Source: Geobacter argillaceus (GTDB lineage: Bacteria; Desulfobacterota; Desulfuromonadia; Geobacterales; DSM-12255). From it: a DNA stretch of 64,000 bases. This document shows, piece after piece, positions 52,119-58,590 of this stretch. The stretch covers positions 1 through 64,000 of the forward strand of contig NZ_VLLN01000006.1 in the NCBI RefSeq assembly GCF_007830735.1, given 5' to 3'. The notes under the pieces are model-generated. The model was not told where the DNA came from and ran no database searches. It saw only the letters and a list, made by a program, of their open reading frames with translations. How positions within the stretch are numbered: the first letter of the stretch is position 1; the number at the start of each line of letters is the position of its first letter. The position numbers were made by a program, and so were the translations under genes.

Positions 52119-54176
52119 TTACGCCGCTTTTCTGATGGAGCAGAGCAGTCCCTTCCACTGGGGATACCCCATGATCGGCTCCCGGCACTGGCAATCGGTG
52201 AGGCGATTGCAGTTGGCCTCCCTGGGCCAGCCGTGGGGTACCAGTACCACCCCTTCCATGGTGCGGTCGCTCACTTCGGCCTTCATCTTCACCCAGCCGC
52301 GATCCGTCTCGATAATGACGTCGTCATGATGAACAATGCCATATTTGGCAGCCGTTTGCGGACCCATCTCGGCCCGCGGATGCGGATCCAGTATTCTCAT
52401 TGATTTAATATTATGCATCTGGGAGCCGTTATAATGGATATAGCGGGTGCCGGTGGACAGGACCAGGGGATACTTTCCTCCCAGCTCCTCCCAGCGGGTT
52501 CCCTGGGGGCTCTTTTCCGGCTCCAGGTAAGTGGGGAGCGGACTGAAGCCGACATGCTCGAAGGCATCGCTGTAGAGCTCGATCTTCCGGGTCGGCGTGG
52601 CAAAGGAACGCTCAGTAAGTTCGTAGCTCTTCTCCTGGTAGAAGGCCCCTTCTGGATGCGCCCGCAGATAATCGAAGGAGAGACTGCACGGTTCCAGCTC
52701 GTGAGCCACCAGCTCTTCATCGTCCTTCCAGGGGAACAGCTCACCGAAACCGCACGCCTCGGCAAGCCCCTTGTAGAACTCGACCACGCTCTTGCACTCA
52801 TGGTAGCGGCCCACCGCCGGCTCACGCAGCATGAGATAGGGGAGGCAGTGGCAGACGTTGTAGTTGTAGCCCAGTCCCCAGAATTCGAGCTGATTGGCGG
52901 CCGGAAGGACGTAGTGGGCGTGCTCCGCCGTCTCGGTCATGAACAGGTCGTAGACCACCAGCAGGTCGAGCTTCTTGAATGCCTCGGTCAGGGCGTTGGA
53001 GTCGGGCATGGTGACGAGCGGGTTGCCGCCTGCCACGATGAAGGCCTTGAGCTTGTCAGGCACACTCTCGGGTACCATGTTCATTACCGCGTAGGGGCTC
53101 GTCCTGCTCCACAGCTCGTAGAAGAGCGGGTACTCTTCGGCCCCCAGCGGCTTGCCCTTGACCGGCAGGCTGATGTCGGAGAGTGACAGCCGTGGGCTGA
53201 TCACCCAGCCACCGGGCACGTTGATGTTGCCGGTGATGGACTGCAGGATCGCCATGGCGCGGTCGGTCTGACTGCCGTTGGCCTGCTGGTCCTGGGTGCA
53301 GGTGCCGTGACAGATGCTGGCTCCTCTGGTCCCCGCGAAGAGCCGTGCCAGTTTGCGGATGTCATCGGCCTTGACCTCGGTGATTGCCTCGGCCCACTCG
53401 GGGGTGTACTGCTGGATGTGGGGCACCAGCTTGTCGAAGCCGTGGGTCCATTTCTCCACGAACTCGTGGTCGTACAGGTCCTCGTTGATGATGACGTTGA
53501 TGAGCGCCAGGGCCAGGGCGCCGTCGGTCCCCGGCCTGATCGCCAGGTACATTTCGGCCTGGTCCGCAATGGCGATCCTTCTGGGGTCGATGACGACGAC
53601 CTTGGCGCCTTTCTTGAGGTTTTCCTGGATGGCGATGGAGAGGGCAATGTCCGATGCGGCCGGGTTATGCCCCCAGAGGATATAGAGGTTGGAGTCCATC
53701 TCCTCCACCGGGTATTTGCCGAACGTGATCTGCCTCGAGCGAATCCTCATCCGGAAGCAGATGCTCTCCACCGAGAAGAAATTGGGCGAGCCGAAGGCAG
53801 CCTTGAACCGATGGGTGAGCGATCCCATCTCCAGGTTTTCAACGCCGATGGAACCGCAGAAGAATGCCAGCACCGAGGGATCGAACTCCTCCTTCAACTC
53901 TTTAAGTTTGGCCGCGATCTCGGAGTAAGCCTGCTCCCATGAAATCTGCTGGAACTTTCCGTCCACCTTCTTGAGCGGGTGTTTGAGCCGGTCGGGATGG
54001 TACAGGTGCTCGATCATTGCCTGCCCCTTGGCGCAGAGTATCCCCTTGTTCATCGGGTGGGACTCCTGCCCCTTCACCGCCGTCACCTTGCCGTCTTCCA
54101 CCGTCACCTCGACGCCGCAGCTCTGGTAGCAGAGGCAGCAGGCCGTATACACTGTCTTTTTCCCTTTTTCTGACAT
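52119..54176 (-). CDS. Bis-MGD molybdenum/tungsten oxidoreductase (acetylene-hydratase-like branch)
   Basis: A DMSO-reductase-family enzyme of about 685 residues with no signal peptide, hence cytoplasmic. Counting the first ATG as 1, the 4Fe-4S cluster ligands are C14, C17, C21 and C49. C141 (SVESICFRMR) is the probable metal-ligating cysteine and aligns by eye with Cys141 of Pelobacter acetylene hydratase. The residue that is the essential Asp13 there is Tyr18 here, so acetylene hydration is unlikely. The MGD-binding segments VVVIDPRRIAIADQAEMYLAIRPGTDGALALALI and the C-terminal domain (PLVLSTGTR...) are intact. The second ATG (54176) sits better behind GGAGGG than 54179. Last gene of the riboswitch-2 operon; its substrate is unknown. 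Confidence 0.88.
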   Translation of the reverse strand: MSEKGKKTVYTACCLCYQSCGVEVTVEDGKVTAVKGQESHPMNKGILCAKGQAMIEHLYHPDRLKHPLKKVDGKFQQISWEQAYSEIAAKLKELKEEFDPSVLAFFCGSIGVENLEMGSLTHRFKAAFGSPNFFSVESICFRMRIRSRQITFGKYPVEEMDSNLYILWGHNPAASDIALSIAIQENLKKGAKVVVIDPRRIAIADQAEMYLAIRPGTDGALALALINVIINEDLYDHEFVEKWTHGFDKLVPHIQQYTPEWAEAITEVKADDIRKLARLFAGTRGASICHGTCTQDQQANGSQTDRAMAILQSITGNINVPGGWVISPRLSLSDISLPVKGKPLGAEEYPLFYELWSRTSPYAVMNMVPESVPDKLKAFIVAGGNPLVTMPDSNALTEAFKKLDLLVVYDLFMTETAEHAHYVLPAANQLEFWGLGYNYNVCHCLPYLMLREPAVGRYHECKSVVEFYKGLAEACGFGELFPWKDDEELVAHELEPCSLSFDYLRAHPEGAFYQEKSYELTERSFATPTRKIELYSDAFEHVGFSPLPTYLEPEKSPQGTRWEELGGKYPLVLSTGTRYIHYNGSQMHNIKSMRILDPHPRAEMGPQTAAKYGIVHHDDVIIETDRGWVKMKAEVSDRTMEGVVLVPHGWPREANCNRLTDCQCREPIMGYPQWKGLLCSIRKAA

Positions 54177-54302
54177 CATTTAACCCTCCGTTTGGTTCTC
54201 GTGTTGATTCGAGATAATGATCGACAATCGATCAGCCGCAGTTTTGCTGTTCCTCCCACAATTGAGGCCTTCGAGCAGATGACTATCCGTTTCAGTTATC
54301 GT

Positions 54303-54782
54303 TTAAGGATGGCCGTTGATGCATCCATTCTCCGCGCCACCCATGGTTGCCAGCATCGACTGAAGCTTTTCCAGCGTTGCCGTCATCAAGTCGGCACAGG
54401 CGCGCTTGTCGGGGCTGGCAGACAATATTTGTTCACACCGAGTCCCTCCGTAGGTTCCCTCAGCCCTGACCGTGAACCAGTCAATCAGCTCGCCGAGCAG
54501 CAAGGGAAGCTCAGGGGCCTGGAGATCCCTGTCGGGGAAGGTCTCCAGGCAGAGCGATAACGCGCATGCCGCGCCGCTCAGCACCCCGCAGGTACCACCT
54601 GAAGAGCCTGTGCCAAAGCAGAGAGCAGCCATTGACCTGACCAGATCCGGATTATCCCGCCCCAGGTCGCGCAGCACGAGCTTGACCACGATCTGGCTGC
54701 AGCAATAGCCGTTCTGCTTGAGACGCAGGATGTCTAGATACGGGCCATCCAGCTGAATTGTGTTCATCATTTCGTCGTTCAT
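54303..54782 (-). CDS. C-GCAxxG-C-C family protein
   Basis: A 159-residue soluble protein of the putative redox-active C-GCAxxG-C-C family. It has the spaced cysteines of that family: GYCCSQIVV near 25-33; LCFGTGSSGGTCGVLSGAACAL near 54-75; and RCEQIL near 115; plus others at 79, 128 and 154. Such proteins are found beside aldehyde oxidoreductases and other Mo/W enzymes and may pass electrons or hold metal. It lies between the CxxC redox protein and the oxidoreductase in one operon, which supports a shared job. Confidence 0.85.
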   Translation of the reverse strand: MNDEMMNTIQLDGPYLDILRLKQNGYCCSQIVVKLVLRDLGRDNPDLVRSMAALCFGTGSSGGTCGVLSGAACALSLCLETFPDRDLQAPELPLLLGELIDWFTVRAEGTYGGTRCEQILSASPDKRACADLMTATLEKLQSMLATMGGAENGCINGHP

Positions 54783-54829
54783 AGTGTCGATCTCCTGGTT
54801 CCAAGCTGGGCCACATCCTTCACCCCGGA

Positions 54830-55309
54830 CTATTTGTCCTCAAGCATTCTCTCTGCCATGGCCATCTTGACGACGGCGTTTTCCTCGCTGATCAGCACCC
54901 GTTGGCAGGTAGGACAAGAAGGAAGATCAACGGCAAAGGTTTCGTCCAGGTAGGCCAGCTTGACCGTTGCCAGCGCCAGCGGGACGAGGCACCTGGCACA
55001 GAACCAGTCTGTTTCTTGCGGCTCTTTTTTGGACGGCAGATTGAATCCCTCAAGGATCTTCATCCGATGGGAATAGGCATTGAATATTCGATAGTATCCC
55101 TCTTCCAGGGCATACTCCACCCAGTAGGTGACCTTGGGAGAGATAACGTAGGCCAATCGGTGGCCTGTAGCCTTGTTAGTGTGAAACAGATGCTCTTTGT
55201 CCGTAACGGAGAGCGTGCGCCGGACATCTTCCACCCTGATCCCCCGCTGCTCCAGCAGGTTCCGCACATCCGGCTCCATCTCCAAAGGGGTGCTGTTTTC
55301 GTGGTCCAT
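54830..55309 (-). CDS. Two-CxxC redox protein (resembles the DVU_1557 family)
   Basis: A 159-residue protein in two parts. The N-terminal part (about 1-95) has HLFHTNKATGHRLAYVISPKVTYWVEYALEEGYYRIFNAYSHRM. A zinc-ribbon-like end has C104-x2-C107 and C132-x2-C135 (WFCARC, SCPTC). I recall similar proteins annotated DVU_1557 family in sulfate reducers, encoded with C-GCAxxG-C-C proteins and aldehyde oxidoreductase genes. The function is unknown; electron transfer or cofactor insertion for the neighbouring Mo/W enzyme is an inference. Cotranscribed with the next two genes downstream. Confidence 0.75.
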   Translation of the reverse strand: MDHENSTPLEMEPDVRNLLEQRGIRVEDVRRTLSVTDKEHLFHTNKATGHRLAYVISPKVTYWVEYALEEGYYRIFNAYSHRMKILEGFNLPSKKEPQETDWFCARCLVPLALATVKLAYLDETFAVDLPSCPTCQRVLISEENAVVKMAMAERMLEDK

Positions 55310-55354
55310 GATATTTACCTTCAGTTCCTAAAACGAACGGTAACGTTATGTGCG

Positions 55355-55489
55355 TTAGTTCAAGCTGGAAACTTGGCAGTCCTCCTCGAAGGTAATGGTC
55401 GCGTGACCGTCTTTGCCCCTGAAAAGCAACCGGTTCTCCCCGGCTTCGGGAACGATCTCTCCTGCGGCATTCTCTATTGTCCTCAGCAT
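55355..55489 (-). CDS. 44-residue small protein at the head of the riboswitch-2 operon
   Basis: ATG 55489 has GGGGAG eight bases upstream and opens a frame of 44 codons ending at TAA 55355. It begins MLRTIENAAGEIVPEAGENR and ends EEDCQVSSLN, with the middle RGKDGHATITF having a beta-hairpin look and a single Cys. The next gene starts 45 bp later. I do not recognise it. The good ribosome site and the position, first behind the riboswitch, support real translation; a leader peptide is the alternative. Confidence 0.55.
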   Translation of the reverse strand: MLRTIENAAGEIVPEAGENRLLFRGKDGHATITFEEDCQVSSLN

Positions 55490-55510
55490 CAACAGTTCTC
55501 CCCGTTAAAA

Positions 55511-55544
55511 TAACATGGAGGCTTTCCTGGAAAAGGAAGCCCCC
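55511..55544 (-). promoter_or_regulatory. Leader hairpin of riboswitch 2
   Basis: On the minus strand, GGGGGCTTCCT pairs with AGGAAAGCCTCC (one bulged A) and is followed by ATGTTATTTTAA. It is placed like the leader terminator of copy 1 but has a weaker T-tract, so it may act as a weak terminator or by masking the ribosome site of the small ORF just downstream. Confidence 0.55.
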
Positions 55545-55574
55545 TCGACGACCTGGACTGACGCCACGCCGTTT

Positions 55575-55672
55575 GGGTCTCCTTTGCAAAAGAAGGCTGC
55601 GCCGTTTCCAGCGAAACCCAATGGCCGGGCACCATGAGGATATCCTGTTAGGTGCTGCGGCTCGGAGATGGT
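55575..55672 (-). ncRNA. Moco/Tuco riboswitch, copy 2
   Basis: Second copy of the structured leader. On the minus strand it has ATCTCCGAGCC, AGCACCTAACAGG, the hairpin CGCTGGAAACGGCG and CAGCC...TTTGCAAAGGAGACC. It shares the core blocks with copy 1 and heads the operon of the small ORF, the CxxC protein, the C-GCAxxG-C-C protein and the Mo/W oxidoreductase. The identification is from memory of the Moco RNA motif plus this genomic setting. Confidence 0.82.
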
Positions 55673-56056
55673 TTATTCAATTGGTCGTTGCGATCTTCTG
55701 TACCCTGACGTCGCTCCGTTGAGACCATCAACCTCCCCAATTTGCTCAAGGGAACGTCAATCTTGTCCGGCCCGGCATGGGTCATAGCCACTAAAAAGCA
55801 ATTAATGCGCCAACACAAGAACTAAGGAAGCCAGGCTTACTAACACTGTAAAAATGGGCGCAAACTCGGCCCCTTAACCGTACTGACCGAAAACGGAGTT
55901 CCCCGAGCCGGACAATACTCTTGTCTGATTAACACACAGTTGTCTGTTTCCAGGACGGTTGCGCAATGTCTGTGCTGTCGAGCCATTGCCCCTGGCTCTG
56001 ACGGGCATGTCACTCCGAGAAATCCGGGCAGCAGTCCCCGGCCAGCGGGGTCATGG
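55673..56056. other. Gene-free region between riboswitch 2 and lexA
   Basis: No convincing gene. It must contain the promoter of the riboswitch-2 operon, but no clear -35/-10 pair is seen. A short minus-strand frame of about 40 codons near 55680-55800 has no start or match. The last part is downstream of lexA. Confidence 0.4.
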
Positions 56057-56710
56057 CTATGCCAGCCGGCGGTAGATCCCCACCACCTTGCCGATGATGG
56101 CGAGCTCGTCCCCGGGGTTGACGATGATCGGCTGCATGTTGGGGTTCTCCGGCTGCAGGCGGATACGGCTCCGCTCCCGATAGAAGCGCTTGAGGGTTGC
56201 TTCCCCCTCCACCATTGCCACGACGATGTCCCGGTTCTCGGCCGTTGGCTGGGGGCGGACCAGGGCCAGGTCCCCCTCGACGATGGCGGCGTTGACCATG
56301 GAGTCCCCCTTTACCCGGAGAAAGAAGGCGCCGCCGGCCCTGGCGATGGAGCGGTCGACCGAGATGTATTCCTCGATATCCTCCACCGGCGGCTGGGGCG
56401 TGCCGGCCCGCACCACGCCGACCACCGGCAGCGGCTGCGGGGCCTCCTGGTCACGGCCCGACCGGGAGAGTTTCTTAGGGAACGCCGCTCCCCCGGTGGG
56501 CACGGTCAGGACGATCGCCCGGGAGTTGCCCGCCTCCTTCCGGAGGTATCCCTTCCGCTCCAGGGCCGCCAAATGCTTCATGACGCCGAGTGTACCGCTG
56601 ATGCCGAGCTGGCCGGCGATTTCCCGCAGGGTGGGTGGGTAGCCGGCGCGGGCCAGCTGTTCCCTGATGACGTGCAGTACCTGCCTCTGGCGTGGGGTGA
56701 GATCGTCCAT
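56057..56710 (-). CDS. lexA: LexA repressor
   Basis: SOS master repressor, 217 residues. The winged-helix N-terminus is about 1-70 (LTPRQRQVLHVIREQLARAGYPPTLREIA). Self-cleavage would occur at A102-G103 in VVRAGTP, with catalytic S137 (GDSM) and K174 (EATLK). The Ser-Lys spacing of 37 equals that of E. coli LexA. The hinge (about 70-95) is longer than in E. coli. ATG 56710 has AAAGGA six bases before it. A LexA box covers its own -10 element, so it is autoregulated. Confidence 0.95.
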   Translation of the reverse strand: MDDLTPRQRQVLHVIREQLARAGYPPTLREIAGQLGISGTLGVMKHLAALERKGYLRKEAGNSRAIVLTVPTGGAAFPKKLSRSGRDQEAPQPLPVVGVVRAGTPQPPVEDIEEYISVDRSIARAGGAFFLRVKGDSMVNAAIVEGDLALVRPQPTAENRDIVVAMVEGEATLKRFYRERSRIRLQPENPNMQPIIVNPGDELAIIGKVVGIYRRLA

Positions 56711-56741
56711 GATGGGTCCTTTGTTGCCACTTGTGCGGTGT

Positions 56742-56784
56742 GGTTTTCAAATGAGAACCTATCACCGGGATGCGGGCATGTCAA
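56742..56784 (-). promoter_or_regulatory. lexA promoter with LexA box
   Basis: On the minus strand, TTGACA (56784-56779), 17 bp, TAGGTT (56761-56756). Overlapping the -10, GGTTCTCATTTGAAAACC (56759-56742) fits GGTT-N2-C-N4-G-N3-ACC exactly, the LexA-binding pattern I recall for Geobacter. Confidence 0.85.
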
Positions 56785-56900
56785 GAGTGGGAACATTGCC
56801 GTTTGCCCTGGCGCCTGTCTGCGGCTATACTGGCTAGCGGCAACGGGAAGGGGGAGCGATGGGACAGGAGCTACCGGGGAGTGAAAAGGGAGGGAGGCCG

Positions 56901-57473
56901 ATGACGCCGGTTCGTCTGGTGGTGTCCGGCTGGCTGGCGATGACGAGCGCGCTCCTGGCCATCCCGCTCTTCCTGCTGTCGTTACGACTGGCCGGCGTTG
57001 AGGACCTTGTGGCCAGGGCCATGGAAGCGGGACTGATGGTGGTCGGCACCGCGCTCTTCGTCTATCTCACGATCACCCTCCGCCGGCTTCTGCACAGCCG
57101 GTACGCCTTTCACGACACGGACAATGCCATCGCCCTCCTCATCAAGGCCAACGTGGTCCTGACCACAGTCGGCGTCGTCGGTCTCGCCGTACCGTCACTG
57201 GCCTCATCGGTGGGGCTGTTCACCATCATCTGCCTCCTGCCGCTCGGCATCTTCCAGGCCTATTTCGGTCTGCGCCTCATGCGCCTGCCGGACGAGCAGC
57301 ACGCTCTCTTCCGTTCCTACTGCTACCTGAACCTGGCGACCGGCCTTTGTCTGGCCCTGGTCATCACGGCACCGCTGGCGCTCCTGCTTGGCGCCATTAC
57401 CGATGTCATGCTCGGCACGATCTTTTTCCAGCACGGCCAGCGGGCAAAGGGGCATATTCCTGATACAGTTTAA
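56901..57473 (+). CDS. Unrecognised membrane protein
   Basis: A 190-residue protein with about five hydrophobic segments (from about 8-28; 40-58; 80-100; 105-128; 150-180 in this numbering) separated by short loops with charged residues (RRLLHSRYAFHDTD, RLMRLPDEQHALFRS). No family was recognised. ATG 56901 directly follows a GGGAGGGAGG tract; ATG 56859 is a possible earlier start adding 14 residues. It lies divergent to lexA and 45 bp before the CoA-binding protein, so these two may be one transcript. Confidence 0.7.
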   Translation: MTPVRLVVSGWLAMTSALLAIPLFLLSLRLAGVEDLVARAMEAGLMVVGTALFVYLTITLRRLLHSRYAFHDTDNAIALLIKANVVLTTVGVVGLAVPSLASSVGLFTIICLLPLGIFQAYFGLRLMRLPDEQHALFRSYCYLNLATGLCLALVITAPLALLLGAITDVMLGTIFFQHGQRAKGHIPDTV

Positions 57474-57518
57474 GCAGGCAGCTACGAAGGAGATCGGAAC
57501 AGGGAAAGGAGCACAAAG

Positions 57519-57923
57519 ATGGTACCGCGTGAACAGATCGACAGATTCCTGCAGGCAACACGTTTCGGCGTCGTGGGGGCCTCGACCGACCGGACCAAAT
57601 ACGGCAACCGAGTGCTGCGCTGTTACCGGCAGAAGGGGCTTAGCGTTGTGCCGGTCAACCCGAAGGAACGGGAGATCGAAGGGATTCCCTGCGTGGCGAC
57701 CGTGGCCGGCCTGCCCGACGACGTGACGAGCATCTCGGTCATCACCCCGCCGGCGGTGACCGAGCAGGTGGTGGAGGCGGCGATTCAGAAGGGGATCAAG
57801 CACATCTGGATGCAGCCGGGGGCCGAGAGCCAGAAGGCGGTGGACCGTTGCCTGGAGGCGGGGATCAACGTCATTGCCGACGGCAGTTGCATTCTGGTGG
57901 TCCTCGGCTACCACGATCATTGA
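57519..57923 (+). CDS. CoA-binding domain protein (YccU type)
   Basis: A 134-residue Rossmann-like CoA_binding_2 protein: FGVVGASTDRTKYGNRVLRCYRQKG near 16-40, VVPVNPKEREIEGIPC, VITPPAVTEQVVEAAIQKGIKHIWMQPGAES and a CILV end. The class binds coenzyme A or similar nucleotides; the biological role is not established. The length equals the stand-alone family. AAAGGA-type sites lie before ATG 57519. Confidence 0.9.
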   Translation: MVPREQIDRFLQATRFGVVGASTDRTKYGNRVLRCYRQKGLSVVPVNPKEREIEGIPCVATVAGLPDDVTSISVITPPAVTEQVVEAAIQKGIKHIWMQPGAESQKAVDRCLEAGINVIADGSCILVVLGYHDH

Positions 57924-57968
57924 CCGGGGATCGGCCTTGCCGGTGCGGTTTCAGTTGTGAGATAGCTT

Positions 57969-57997
57969 TTGCATAAATCGGTCGAAGATGTTAACTT
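57969..57997 (+). promoter_or_regulatory. Possible promoter of the tmRNA gene
   Basis: TTGCAT (57969-57974), 17 bp, TAACTT (57992-57997), 30 bp before the mature tmRNA end. The -10 is weak. Confidence 0.35.
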
Positions 57998-58026
57998 GAA
58001 TGCAGGGAAGCGATAACGACAAGTAT

Positions 58027-58382
58027 GGGGGTGTAAAGGTTTCGACGGGGGTAGGAAGCAAAGGTTGCATGCCGGGGTGTGGGCAGGCCCCGTAAAACAG
58101 CCCACACGGCTATAAATGCCGACAATTACAGCTACGCCGTAGCAGCTTAATACCCTGCTACCGTCTCTCCTAGTTCTTCTCATGGGCCGGGAAGAGGCGT
58201 CATTTTCGTGAGATAGTTTTCCCGAAGGCCCACGGCGGGGAAGCGAAACCTAGTGGGATCGCGGTCTGAAGATTCTGTTCGGTGAAGACGATGACTGCTA
58301 AACCTTAAACACCGAAACAAGCATGTAGACGCCTTCTGTGTATGACTTTCGGACGCGGGTTCGATTCCCGCCACCTCCACCA
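58027..58382 (+). ncRNA. ssrA: tmRNA (SsrA)
   Basis: One-piece transfer-messenger RNA, 356 nt with encoded CCA. The tRNA-like ends pair GGGGGTG (58027-58033) with CACCTCC (58372-58378), and the T-arm is CGGG-TTCGATT-CCCG. The tag reading frame starts at GCC 58118 and reads A-D-N-Y-S-Y-A-V-A-A before TAA 58148-58150, an AVAA-ending degradation tag. It rescues stalled ribosomes together with SmpB, which is not in the window. Confidence 0.97.
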
Positions 58383-58415
58383 TTTGAGAATCCAACGAAG
58401 TGCAACGTAGTACAG

Positions 58416-58445
58416 AAAGCCCTGATAAATCGGGGCTTTTTCTTT
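58416..58445 (+). terminator. Terminator of the tmRNA gene
   Basis: AAAGCCC (58416-58422) and GGGCTTT, loop TGATAAATCG, followed by TTTTCTTT. Confidence 0.85.
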
Positions 58446-58498
58446 GTCTATGGTCAACTTGGTGTCCATTTATGTCTAACAAGTGCATTGTGGGTAGC

Positions 58499-58583
58499 CG
58501 TCAATAGTGGAGCAATTGACTCATGCGGCCTCTTGTTGTTGATAGAATTGGCGTCCGAAGGCGGTCGGTGCCCACTATTGACG
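58499..58583. repeat. 12-bp inverted repeat downstream of tmRNA
   Basis: CGTCAATAGTGG (58499-58510) is the exact complement of CCACTATTGACG (58572-58583). Arms are 61 bp apart in a region without genes. The 3' end of ssrA is a common integration site, so these could be remains of an element end; no integrase is present. Confidence 0.6.
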
Positions 58584-58590
58584 ACCGATC

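Noticed and set aside
52119-54176. Calling the oxidoreductase an acetylene hydratase
   Set aside because: The residue equal to the essential Asp13 is Tyr; only the branch resemblance and Cys141 remain.
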